A DNA stretch of 64,000 nt. Origin: Ifrita kowaldi (taxonomy: Eukaryota > Chordata > Aves > Passeriformes > Cinclosomatidae). Positions 43,901 through 56,889 of the stretch are shown here, piece by piece; the first letter of the stretch is position 1; the number at the start of each line of letters is the position of its first letter. The notes below the pieces were generated by a model. The model ran no database searches and was not told the DNA's origin. It saw only the letters and a program-made list of their open reading frames with translations. Both the position numbers and the translations under genes were made by a program. Location of the stretch: NCBI GenBank assembly GCA_013398055.1, contig VZRS01006709.1:336213-400212 (forward strand), given 5' to 3'.

Positions 43901-46900
43901 CCCGCTTGTTCAGGCATTCAACAGGGAGAATCGAATGGAGGCAAAAACAGCACTGCTTATGCATGCTTGGAAGGGAAGCGTCTGTGGTCAGTGATCTGCT
44001 TATGCAGGGACACCTGGAAAGCTCATCCAAATGAGCTTTTAAAGTGCCTGCATTAAGTCATATTGGATCACCACTTAGGCTTTTTTGTTATTTTTAGCTC
44101 CAAACCAGAGAGAATTAAGATCACCTGATTTTTGAAGGTGTGTCGCCACCAGAGTGTAACTGAAGTACTTCAGATTCACACTTCACACTAGTTCAGCAAA
44201 AGTTTTGCAGTCTGTCCTTGCACCAACAGCCCTAAAATGCCTTTCCCTAGCTGATATGCCCAGGATAAGTTTCTAGCCCCAGCCAGGGGAAACCAGAGGC
44301 CCAGCCTGCAGTACTTCTGTGGTATTACACATGAGATGTTACCCAAAGGCAGGGAGAAGTCATCTTGGGACCATGTTCAGGGGGATGGGAGAAGTGTTGA
44401 AGAAGCAGGGACAAGACTGGGATTTGTGGGGCTGGACATCAAGCAGTGGGAAATGAGTGAATAGAGAGGTCCTCGGTGGAAAACTAAAAAAAGGAAGGAG
44501 GAGAGTGAGAGCAGAGAACTTGGGGAGCGAGACGTGTCTGGGAGATTAGGCTGCAGGAAGAGTAGGGGAGGAGCAGGGTCATTTTTGGCTCAGTGGGAGA
44601 CTGGAAGTTGGGAAAGGGGGGACACTGAGATGTGACCAACCCACAACAAGGGTGGGATGAGTGGAACAGAGAAGGAAGGTGGCTTTGCGGGGGCAGGAAA
44701 AAAAGATTGTCGATACAGATGGTGTTGGGCAGCCCTACTTCCCCTGGGGTTAGCAAGCAAAGTGACTTCACTGACCACCCTCATCATCTTTTCCTCGCCT
44801 GCTTAGCCACGCTGTTGCCATGCAGTGACCATGGCAACCCCAGTTTTTGACTGGCTGTTCTAGGATGGTAGCTGTAGTGATAGCAGTAGTGAGTATTGAC
44901 AGAGGGGAGGGGAAGGCAAGCAGCTGTGGAGCGGGGGAAGTTGCCTGAGTACAGTAATCGTCTTTGGCAGGTCAAGGGTGAACCGTGGCCTGCGGGAGTT
45001 GTACAATGCCCAAGGCTAACAAAGTGGTGTTATAATAAACCCCAGATGTTTCCGCTATTTACAATGTATATGTTATGTTTAAACGTGAAAATGCATCCTA
45101 GGATCTGGTGGGTAGGGAAACAGTTATTAGCTGCTTGGAAATGACTTGCTGGTAATGTATCTGTTCCCCCCTGATATTAGCTGTTGCCTGTTTAAAATAT
45201 AAATCTTCTAAGCAGAGACCCTCGTGAGCAGCTTCTTTTGCCAAACCAGTGGTTCCATTCGGCTTCATGAGAAACAGCTCCGTTCCCACTGACGGGTTTC
45301 TGGGAGGCTGCAGCCTGGGCACGGCAGCCCTGGGGGCCGTGCTCACAGCCGGCGTGCGTTGGTGTGGGAGAGGCACCGCTGTCAGGCAGGGGAGCACAGC
45401 CAGCCACAGGTGCGCAGAGAGTACTGCCTAATTTCCCCAGACTAATTATTTTAGAGCTGGGAGCCAGAACCCTTGCGGTATGTCATGGGCCACAGCAGAA
45501 CTCTGAATAAGCATTTAAGAGAGGGATAGGATTTAGTTGATCAGGCTTTTATGCCAAAACAAGGGCATTATGGCTTGTCTATAAGAGTAAATTAGTCAGC
45601 TAAACTGTGAATTTGTGGCCAAACGGTTGCTTTGCACAGACCCTCCAGGTGACCAGTCCTACAGATGGTCCAGGCAAGGCATTCAAAATACTGACATTTA
45701 AAGTGAATGAGTTCAACTGTGAGGCTCTTGTTCAGGGATGAGCCGTTCTGAGTGAATTACACCAAAGCCACACAAATTTGGAAGAGATGTTTTCACTTCA
45801 ATGTTTTATTGGATTTAGCTAACCCAAGAAAAATTGGCTTAGCACACCTTCAGTAAATCCTTATTAATTGTCCCCTGTCTGCCCTTGCTTCTCTGCCCAC
45901 CAGTCTGCACTGTGCCACAGTCATGCATCGTGTGAACACTTGGGATACAGAAGGACTTGTCTGGACCCCTCACCACAGGGTGTACTGAGACTAGCCCTTT
46001 GTGTCAGGAGTGGAAGAGCAGTGCTTTAAGATAGGTTGTGCAAAAATACTGCTGAAGATCAGGTAACAGTTTGCAAGGAGAACGGCGAGAAATTGAGTCC
46101 TCACCCAGATGCACCAGTGTTGTGCTGAGAACCCTTTTGCCCAGGATACCTGGGATATGTGGGAGAGTTGAGTAGTCACATTACACAGTGTTTGTCATGT
46201 CTTGATACGCGTTTTGGATCTGCACAGAAATGAATCTTGGGGCTTGGGGAGAAAACTATGCTGATTTTGAGGTTTTGTTGCATTTTCTTCCTTACTTTTT
46301 GTTCCTACTCCAAACAGTCCCTGTGCAGCTATTCCATCACAAGTCTACTGTGACTTCTATTAAGGGTGATGTCTTTTCTTCCTGAGCTTTACTCTCCTCC
46401 CACATCCCACATGCCTGCCTTAGACTGATTTTCTTGAATTTTAGCCCTGATGGACAACTCCCTGCCTACCCATCCAGTTTTACAGTATTTCACTTCACAC
46501 CTCATAAGAAGGGATCCAGTACAAGCGTTCTGCTAGGCAGAGTGCCTGCACGATGTGAAGAACTCTGTATACCTTTCTCTGATTCACTTGGACTCAATAT
46601 TGTGAATGAAGGACCGTTCATGTCCGTGGTTTCTAGCATGATATTCCAGTTTAAAATGCAGTTAAGCCATGCCAGTCAATATGAATTTAGTGCCTGAGGT
46701 GGCTGAGTGTAAAATGACCAGAGTTCTGTAAATTCACATCCCATCGTACTAACTAGCTTCCCCACATGGAAAGTTAAGTATGTAGAAATGTCATCTGCCT
46801 GAGATCTTTTTCGAATGCTAGACTCATCTCTTTTGCTGATTGCAAAAAGGTTTTTTTGGTGTTTTTCATCTAATTCGATGTGATGACCAAGTGATAGTGA

Positions 46901-47601
46901 AATTACTGAACAAGAGCTAAAACAGGGAAAAAAAAGTACTTTTCTCTCTCAATCTGTGCCTAAAACTGAGGTGATTTCCTTTTTTCAGGACATGATGACC
47001 ATTTTTCAGATGTGACTCAAAAAGTCATTCCTAGTACTTATTTGTTTAGTGATTCTGTTGAATGTGAATTCAAAACATGTTTTAATAAAATGTCTGCTTT
47101 TCTCCTCTCTCAGGGGTCTGGTAGATTCAGCTAATGCCAAGTCCTTGTCTTTTTCTGTATTTTGATCTTTATCTATTCCTCCACAGAATAATCAATGAGA
47201 TAACTAATACATCAGATAACACATTATTTTCCAGCCTAAAATTGAAAACGTAAGAACTTATAGTGTTCTTATAGAATATCCTCAGAGCTTGAAAAACTGA
47301 GTTATCAAATTGAAAATAAGGGCTGTGCTTTATTATAAATAAGGGTGTCATAAGAGTTAGAAGCCGGTGACAATCATTCTCCCTCTTTTTTTTACCTTTC
47401 TGGAGAAAGAGTGGAGTATAAGAAAAGAAAAAGGTGGTTAAAAGCTGTTGTTTAAGTTCAGTGCCTTCCGCTGATTACTTAAGTTATGTTTAGACTGGGG
47501 AAACAAGCCATGAGGATAAACAGCTGTCAAACATCTCAGCATTACCAAAAACAATGCCATCTCATGAGCACTGATAAATACTGAGAAATTAAATTTAAAA
47601 C

Positions 47602-47625
47602 TTTTTTTTTTCTTTTTTTTTTTTT
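47602..47625 (+). repeat. T homopolymer run
   Basis: Twenty-four bases are T except for one C. Confidence 0.85.
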
Positions 47626-48926
47626 AAGTCTACTGAGAAAGGTTAGGATGAAAATATTGTGAGAAAGAAGGTACCTGGCCCTGGAGCTATTTGCCTTTCT
47701 TGGTATGGAAACCTTGGCTTCCATGACTATCTTCCGTGTTTAGTGTGTATTTAGTCAACCCTGGAGAGGTCTGCAGAGGTTACAGTTGGAGGTGCCATGC
47801 ACTGCCAGCAGAGACAATCACTTTGTTGGTGATTTGCTGGATTTAGACCCCCCTCTCTTCACTCTCAACTCATGTCAGAGTGGTTGATGAGAATCCCTGA
47901 ACACACAGTGTGTGCTCACTTCCTCTTCCTCCATCGCAAAGGGCTTGATTGTTCCGTAGGCTTCAGGAAAACACTAATTTGATGCTGCTTTTCCTTCATC
48001 CTTGATCTGTTTGTTTACTACTGGAAATTCATGAAGCTCGTGGAATGAGTAGTATGAAAAAAGATCAGACCTGGAAATAATGTCTTGCAAAGTTCAAAGC
48101 ATGCCTTAAATTCTTTCCAGAAGCAGTGATTAAAATGGAAAAATACGGTAGACTTTCAGTGTAATTATACTGTTGGGGTTTTTTATTATATGTTTTTCAG
48201 CCATGTTGGGTTTTGTGACATCTCTCAGTAGCCAGAGACAGATTCAGAATGAGTTAGTACTCTGAAAGCAGAATGCTTATCATCAACAGAGCATTTTGCT
48301 CTATTAATTGTTTCCATTTCTCTTAGCCATGATGGTGTCCTGCTTGGTTACTTCCTTCATAGAATTCCCTTTGCAGCCAGAAGGGGGACTCAGGATATTA
48401 AATTTCAGCAGATGCGGTGAACTCGTCCTTTGTGTTCTTTTTTTCCCAACATTGTTTTCTGATATTATTGTGATTCTTCTTCCATCAATCTTGTATGGCT
48501 TTCATTGTCGTAGCTTTCATTATTATGTACTTAACAGCGTGGGACAAATTTTGCAGGAGGAAATACTGAAATGGACACTTGGACATGCCTGGAACAAGGT
48601 TCCAGTTCATCAGGAAGCAGTTTGGTGTATCTCTTCTTTGTCTGTTTATCACAGGGGTTTTCAGCCCCTGTGTTGCTGTGTTTCCCCAGAGGTGTATCTT
48701 TGCTCCAGTGTGTAGGCAGGATTTCAGACTGTAATTAATAAGGGAATATTCTGGCTGTTGTAATACCCAAACATAAGAGTGTGTGAGACCCAAGAGAGTG
48801 TCCTGATCTGCTCAATGGACTTCAGACCATTGTACAGCTCATGACAAAAGAGAATAAATAAGCATTTCTAAGCAGAGGTATGCTTACAGCTTCATGTGCC
48901 GTGCAACGATCTGTGAAAGAATAGCC

Positions 48927-48984
48927 AAAAGTTAAAAAAAAGAACAAACCAAAAAACAACAACAAAAAAAATACCCACAAAAAC
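48927..48984 (+). repeat. A-rich (CAA/AAAC) tract
   Basis: The sequence is almost only A and C, with units such as AAACC, ACAACAAC and AAAAAAA. It could be the decayed tail of a retroposon. Confidence 0.7.
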
Positions 48985-49419
48985 CTGTAGAAAAGACAAA
49001 GTGTGTGAACACATTGTTTTAGGTAAACAGCAGACTCAGCTTTTGCACAGTACCAAGGAGTGAATCCTACCTGCCACTGGGTTTCTTGTGAGACAGCCCT
49101 TCTGTCTGTAGTCACCTTGCAGGACTGAGGCTTACAGGAAACTTAATACACCTGCCAGTTCTGCTGCTGGGATTGCATAAATTTCCCATGTAAACCTCTG
49201 TTTTTCAAAACCCTTTTCGGGTCAAGCTTTTATCTCTGATTTATTTGTGTAATATGAGTTTCATTCTCATGTCTTCTAGCAAATCTGGACAAAAGAAATG
49301 ATTGGCAACCCCCTAGAGTTGAGCACAGTTGGGGAGAAAGTTATGCATTCTGCCTGTTACATGTTATTTTCAATGAAAATCTAGATTGGAACTTGATATA
49401 ATACCATCTTTTTAGGATC

Positions 49420-49620
49420 ATGTGGTTTTGTTTGGTTTATGAAAGACTGGTCTTTGGGGGATTTTTGGTTTTGTTGTTGGGTTTTTTTGGTTGGTTGGGG
49501 GGTTGTGTTTTTTCTTTTTTCTTCTTTTTTTCTTTTTTTTTCTTTTGTCTTTTCCTCTTTTCCTCTTTTCCTCTTTTCCTCTTTTCCTCTTTTCCTCTTT
49601 TCCTCCCTTCCTCTTTTTTT
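49420..49620 (+). repeat. T-rich low-complexity block with TTTTCCTC tandem array
   Basis: G/T-rich DNA (49440-49510) passes into T/C-only DNA. From 49550 to 49605 the 8-base unit TTTTCCTC is repeated seven times perfectly, followed by the variant CCTTCCTC and a T run. Confidence 0.92.
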
Positions 49621-52285
49621 AAGACCGATTAAAGAAGGAAAAGACTAGCACTGTGTAAGGATTAGTTCGAACACTGTGCAGATAGCCCCTGAGGGAGATT
49701 TGAATTTGTTTTCATTCTTGATCTCATCTAGCCTGGGGAAGCATCCCTCCTGTGCCTGATAAGGAGCAGCCCCTCCTCTAACAGATTTGAAGTTCCTTAC
49801 TTCAGATAGCTTCAGAGAGACACAGTGCCCACATGTGATGAGGCTAGAGAATTTATTTTATTTCTGGTTCTCCGTGAAATAGATAAGCAATCTGCTGGGT
49901 AGCTGCAGCATGACCAATGCTATAGGGTGGGAACCTTCTTGCTTTTCCTAACCTGGGCTTTTTCCTGGGGAGTTGTCTCAGGGTACTCTAGTGTGAGACT
50001 TTCTATTCTGTAGTTATAATAAGGATTATGTAGATGGCTGCCTTCCTTGCAGCTCAGCTGTCCAAACCTGTACAGAGCTGGTTTGAGGGCTGGTGCGACT
50101 CTGTGAAAACAGCTTTGCTGCAGATTGATTTGCAGTTGTTCTGTTAGTGCTCTTCAGTAATTTCTCAGCAGCAAAAAAAAGCACATTTTGTGCTGCATGC
50201 TGTGTGTATGCAGTCCGTGTGATCCATGACTGAAGCTGGTGGCTTGGATAGGAAGTAAAAGCAAAGGAAAAGTTTCCTGTTGTTGCACGAATGACCACAA
50301 ACTGAAACTTCTAATAGAAGTTACGCGGAACAGATAAATCACAGAAGATGATACACAAAAATCTCTAGCTCAGTAGTAGAAAAATGACTGTATTGTGCTC
50401 AAGTCTCTTTTCCCTGAGAATGAAATGAAATGGAGGCTAAGAAAGGGATGGAATATTGGTCTGATTAGCCCTTTTGTGCAGAAGTTTATAATCACATTGA
50501 TGTCTTTCTACCCTGAATGATGAATGCATGTATGAGTGTTAACACACAAAGTCTTTGTCATTAAAGTCAGATTTCTTAATCCTGTTGAAGCAGAGAGAGC
50601 ATTGCCTCTAGAAAGACCTGTTAGGACTAATTTAATCCAGAAGTTTATTGATTCAACATAATTTATTAAGGAATTGATTTTAATGTGAGTTTAATCATAA
50701 ACCAGCTTTAAATCAGTTTAAATCGTTGTTCACAGTGAGACTTTGCATTGGTTTAAATATAATTGGCTTATGTTTTAATTTGATCTCTGCAAATTTGGAT
50801 ATAGATAAATTCTCTGTTTTTACCCTTCAGTAAAACTGTAGCACATTTCTCCATCTTCTGGGGTGAAAGTCTAGCTGTAACGAATCAATGACAAAGCATT
50901 TTATTTTCACAGGGCCTGGATTTTACCTTAGTTTTGTGCTGGGCCTTCAGTTCTTATCATATAGCAAATAAAGCCGTGGATACTGGAAAATTGAAATAAT
51001 CAGTTTTCAGGCTGTGATTTTATCCAAAACTGTGACACACAAAAACCAGTTGTAAGTTTAAAAATGTGGTGGGGGAAGGGAGTTTTGCTTAATTTACCAT
51101 GTCTGTATTCTTTTTCCCGGCACTGTGTTCAGAATTTATGTGGAATTTATTCTCCAACTCCTTTTTAGATAAAATTTACCGTATAAATTCTGTTCTGCTA
51201 ATGGAGACTCTAGATTGGGGAATAAGGCTCAGTACACATTGCTTACTACCCCTCATATATTTGAGCTGCTCCACAAGGTTCACCTGTGGCTCCTACCTGA
51301 GGAATGTTTCTCTTCTACAATAAAAGCTGTAATTCCTCCTTGACAGCAGCTACTGGTGGCCACAATCAGAAGGGTTAGAGTGTTAAATAATTACTGTTTG
51401 ATGCATGTTTTAGTCTTTTTCACATACTCGTGGATTTTAAGGCCATTGAGAGATCTTGACAGAAGATTGACCTGGCAGTGTGGGCTACATTGTTATAGAC
51501 CAGAAGCTCCAGGCTGGACTTGATGGCCTGGAGATCTGTGTCACAGTTTTTCTGTATTTGCGTGACAATTCCACTCCTGTATGGATCATTACTTACCTTT
51601 CACACACATTTCCTGGTATGCAATTCCAGCACTTACTGTTGATCTGGAATATACTTTTACAAGCCATGTAATTTTCCCTGCATAATTTTTAAACTTTTGT
51701 CTTAAGTCCAAAAACCATTTCAGAGGTGCATAATTTGCCTTGTCCCTCCTCCAGTGATTGCTGCGCCATGGCATGTTTCTGCACGCTTTACTTATCATAT
51801 GGTTATGGATTTTTTGGAGGTTGACCTTTAAAAGGATGTCTAATCTTGTATAATAATTTAGCCAATGGAGATACTTCCAATTATATATTTTTGCAAGCTG
51901 TTCTCAATGGCAAGTATTTAGCAGTATTTGTAAGAATTTTGTTCAAGTTTTCATTTGTCTGAAGATAGCACGTACATTTTCAACCATTGTGACATAAATG
52001 CTTCCTCTTCACTGCAGCTTCCATTTCTGTTTTGCCATAGCTGCAGACTATAAATGTGGAGTTCAAGTATGTTGGAAGTAAATTATATTGAAGGGTACAT
52101 GATGAGATCTCTCTGCATACTGTGCAAGTCCGTAATGTTAGATGCAATGTTTAAATTTTTGCTGAGCTGGGTTTTAGCTCATGATTTTTGTGCAGTGCCC
52201 AGGTGTATCCAGTTCCCTGGTTCCTGAAATGAGGCAAATGGTTTTCTGTCTCATTGGCTAAAGGGTTTGCACTCTCCTTCTGGTT

Positions 52286-52310
52286 AAAAAAAAAAAAAAA
52301 AAAAAAAAAA
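52286..52310 (+). repeat. A homopolymer of 25 bases
   Basis: An uninterrupted run of A is preceded by TGGTT and followed by GAAGG. It may be a retroposed poly(A) tail, but no source gene is recognised before it. Confidence 0.9.
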
Positions 52311-55300
52311 GAAGGTTTTTGGTTTTTCTAACAGACTGTTCCGAGTTACAGCCACTTTTGTCAGCTGAAGTGACCTGGACTAGTCGTGCTGTGCCCCTGG
52401 GGAAGAACACATCCTTTTGCTGTGGGTGTGTCACTTCTGGAATTATCAGACCTTGTGATTTTTCCTTTGGCATGCAGGTACAAAAGCAGTCATATTTCAG
52501 AACGACTTAGGAATGGAGGCACCAGCAATACCTCTATTCCTTTTCTACCTGGTGGAGTTTAAGGCAGGCAGGCAGAGGCAGGGGACATTGAATTTTCAGG
52601 TGTTATATAGCTGGATGGGGCTGTCACATGATCACTCTGTGATCAACGCCAGAAGAAAATTATTAAGAAAACCTTTGAGGCTGCAGTGGAAGAACTACCC
52701 TTGCTTTCCAGAGGTTTTTTCTGTGCAGTCTTTTAGTACACAGATGTTTTAGTAGGCCTACATCTTTCCACAGCCTGTGCTGAACACCCACACAAATCCT
52801 AGAAAGGGAGTATTGCTAGGAGAGCTGACCACAAAGAATTTAAATGAGAGGAGGGGAAGGAAAGTGGCAAATGAGGAACCAGTGTTAAGTTTGACTTGTG
52901 CATTAGCAAATCAATGTCTTGAAAGTTTCAAATTTTTCACACTGCTGTAAATATTTTATGCACCCAGTAATGCAACAGCAACTTCTTCATTTTAATGCTC
53001 CAGTTACTCCTGTTTTTCCTAAATTCATTTCTGTGATTTGATTTTCTTTCTGTTCATGTCAAGCAAGCCAGCAGACAGGTTTCAGCGTAGGTTTTCCACG
53101 TTCCCACCCCAAAATTTCAACATGGGTGAACGATTCTTTGCAGGGAGGAACAATAACGGACAAATGAACCTCCTAAACTTCCAGTTGTGCCTTGGGATAT
53201 CCAGACATTTTCTCATCTAATTTGTGAAAAGTGCTGGCCTCTGTGTGAACTTTGTGAGAGGGAGATTGTTTAGGTCTTTGGGGAGGCAATCGTTTTGGGA
53301 AATTCCATTTTGGTTCTTCCTGTACGCTAATTATTCTTTCCAGTGGTTATATCCCCAAGCTCAGGTTACTCATGTGTACTTTTTGGTGGTGGCAGTGACT
53401 CTAGCTCTGTGAACCCATGCAGGGGGAGGTGATTAGTGGTGACCTATTAAGGTAACCTTCATTCCACATTCGGGGAATTGCCTTCGGACCACCATTTCCA
53501 ATGTATTTCACGTGTCATGACACTCCCTACTCCCTGTGTTTTATCATTTTTTAATAATAGTCCTTGTGGACAGCAGGTCCTTCTGGTTTTCTTGTTCAAC
53601 ATGGAAAATAACTTTAATACTGGGAAAGTTTGTGTAAATTCTGTGCCTATAACATTGTCTGGTGTTATTTAAATTCTGCTTGATGCAGGCTTTTTCTCCT
53701 ATACGTATCTGACTGAGCTCTCACTGGAGGAGTAGGGACAATGTGCCATACTTAATTAGGAATATCTCTAACCAGGGACGTAAAAGTGTGCTGGCAGTGT
53801 TGCTGGACGTGTATTGTTATTCCTTCTCTTAAGACTTCCACAGCCTCAGGAGGAGGAGGAAGATTTTTAGACATGTGAAAGCCTGCCACGGATAGATCCG
53901 CACTGGGCAATTTATTGGCTGTGGCAAGGTACACTTTGTCTGCGAAGTGGAACTATTGCAGAATCAGAAAATGCTACAAAGCCAAGAAAACCGTGTAAGC
54001 CAGAAGCAAAAATGGTCCCCTATGTCTAGGATCAGAACAAAGCAATGACTCACGTCCTTTGCATGTGAGAGTCCCAGCTTTGCTGGAGCAATGTGAAGAG
54101 AAGGAGCATGGTGGAGAAAAGCTGAAAGGGTGGAGAAGCAACTGGAGGCCAGAGGAGATGAAAACAAGAGTTTCAAAATATAATATAGTTCATAGGATCT
54201 GAAAAGTATACGGGATTTGACACACAGGAGTCTCTGTGTTTTCTGATGATGGCAAAAGAAGAGTGGGCCAGAGAATATGAAATCTGAGAGGGAGAGGAGG
54301 CGACGGCTGCAGCGTGTTTGAACCCCTGGACTGAAAGTCTAAAGCTCTAAGGAAGCTGTTTAAAAAAGTAAATTCTACCAAAAAGGNATTTTTGTCACTA
54401 ATGCAGAGAAATAACCTCTGGATTTATACCAATTGTTTGGATTTTTTTCTTCCCAACATGATCTTAGGGCACACCAATGTGGCTACACAAGTACCATAGC
54501 TGAAACCCAAAGTTTAAGTTTTCCATGCTTCTCAGTCCAGTGATCTGCCGAACCTTACAACTCTGGCCATAAAGTGAAGACTGAGACCCAGACAAGTTAA
54601 CAGTGTAGTTGCAGCCTTTGCTTTTACGTGGTTTTATCAGCTGCACTGCCCTCTGTTTGGTGGCTTACTGAATGGCTTTTTTTTCAAGCAAAAATAGAAA
54701 TTAGTGCTTAACATTTTTATACTGGAGAGCAAAGAAAGAGATGTATGTATGATGCAGCAAACTGCACTTCCTTCTTTCATCTGACTTCAAGGCACGCAAA
54801 TCAAACTTCTTTTAATCTGCAATCCTGAAATTCAGCTCCTAAATCAAAATTTTTTGTGAAAAAGTTTTTAAATTACTGAGTACTTGCCAGTCCCCTTGAA
54901 GTCCATGGGACTTATCCTGCACAGCATTCTGCACTTTAGGTTACTTTAATTTCAGTGTAGTGTTCAAGTAAAGATTCTGGAGTCCACTTTTATACACTCA
55001 TGTATGTGAAATATGGACCTGCAGATTCTTCCACCAACTTTACGAGCTGTTTTCCTTGAATCACTTATTGGATATCAACTATATTTATTTTACACTGTCC
55101 CACATTTTCAGTCTGTATGATTTTATATTGACAGTGTCTAACAGGGTCATCAAAGCTTACCAGGGATGCAGCCAGTTGGAGTCAGCTGAAGCACTGAGAA
55201 TCAGAGGAGAGAGTATTTAATGTAATCAGGCAGTGTGTTCCCGCAGACACGATCATCAGTAAATAAATTAAGTGTTGACCTTTAAATCATAATCTTTAGG

Positions 55301-56596
55301 TTCGACACTCACGCACACCCAGCTTCTCTTGGAAAACCTACATTTTGCTTTGAACACAGTTCCCTGTCTCTGAGGAGACCTAAGTTCAGAAACTGATATC
55401 TTGAGTGTTTGCAGGAGAATGGACAGCCTGTCATTATCATGTTACACTGAATAAATGGGTGCTCTCAGGCTTTTGCTCCCGGACACAATACTTTTAGACA
55501 TGCTGCTTTGTCACTACCATCCTTTTTCACTCCACTGGAGATGCTCTTTGCTTGTCGAGTGGAGGTGGGGCAGGGGGGAACAGGAGTGAGAGCTTCTCCG
55601 TGTGCGTAGTACTTCTGCTGTATGCCTATTTTCAGTGTCCTGTTGAAAATCCTGCCTTCCCAAGGTCATATTGTGGATTGGTCCATGGTACTCTCATTGG
55701 AGGGGTTTACTGGGCTTCTGGCAGAGAGAACAAAGATAAGATTAATGCAAGCTCATAGAGCAGTTTCATGGCTAGGGGTAAATATCCATGAACACTGGCA
55801 TGACATAGCATGCACTTGAAAGCATCTCACGCCAAATAAACAAATATTTTAGGTAGAGATCTATGGGTTTGTTGGTGCTGTGTTACTTTGAAAGGACCAA
55901 GTGAGACTTCAGTACCATCATACCTAAACCTGTCAGGTTATCAGAGTACCAGTTGGCTTTGTGACTAGCTTCTGGGAGTAGTTAGTCTGATTTATAGAGG
56001 CATTTGCTGGTTCCATGCTGTCACAGTGTTTAAAAAGCACGGCTGTAGTGCTATATCCCTCTATTGCACTATTTCTTGGCTCCTGACCGTGTTGCTAGCC
56101 ATTGCTTTGGCACTCCCCTTTCTTTTGGCCTTCACAATACCTGAAATTTCCGTAAAAATTTCATTGTAACATCACTAGAATGAGTGATATTCTGTGGATC
56201 TTGGTTTTATGTGTAGTTCAAGACGAATGTCAGGTTTGCATTTTTCCTTTTGCTCTTCAGCAACAGACACAAGTATTCAAGTATCAAGACCCAGAGCTGA
56301 AATGTATCTGGCAGTTATTTTCAAAAGAATTCATAGATTCCCGTTAAGTAGCTAAATGATTTGTTTGGTTTTTCAGTCCTTCAGCTCGTGTTCAGTTACT
56401 CTGGTATTTTGGAGAGCTGTTTGTTTGGGATTATCTCCTATCATTACCCGCAGTGTACTATCATGTAGGTAATCTGTACAGAGACTCAGCATGCTTGCAG
56501 GAAATAGGCAGATTTTGAAAAGTGTTCAGAATTCAAATGTTGCCTGAGAGAATAATAGGAAGATTAAAACCAAGAGATTCAATGCAAATTTTTGCG

Positions 56597-56695
56597 GGTT
56601 TTATTTGTTTATTTATGGATTTTTGTTGTTGTTTGGCTTGGGGGTTTTGTTTATTTGTTTGGTTAGGGTTTTGGGGCCTTTGGGGGGAGGCTCTT
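56597..56695 (+). repeat. G/T-rich low-complexity tract
   Basis: It is mostly T and G, with TTTGTTT units and G runs (GGGGG, GGGG, GGGGGG), similar in kind to the tract at 14229-14307. Confidence 0.7.
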
Positions 56696-56862
56696 TGTCT
56701 AAGTGGGAACAGTATACATTTTAAAGTGTAGCTTATATGTTCAGAAGACCTGGTCCGCTGGTGATAAGCCTGACCTTGATTACCATCTCATATGCAACGG
56801 GAGAAGGCTTTTGGAAATAATATAATTTGTCCTGCATTACTTCCCTGCCTTGAGCATTATGC

Positions 56863-56889
56863 AAAAAAAAAAAAAACAAACCAAAAAAA
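56863..56889 (+). repeat. A-rich run
   Basis: Fourteen A are followed by CAAACC and seven A. Confidence 0.8.

Larger units (their letters stand above)
37237..49419. other. Non-coding stretch, probable NRG1 intron
   Basis: I see no exon. It contains a GT microsatellite at 37939-37974 and T or A runs (for example 47602-47625 and the A-rich 48927-48984). No recognisable CR1 copy is seen here, in contrast to the first 19 kb. Confidence 0.45.

Noticed and set aside
48308..48715. Hydrophobic 135-codon open frame
   Set aside because: It is T-rich DNA that encodes hydrophobic residues by composition; no homology or splice support.
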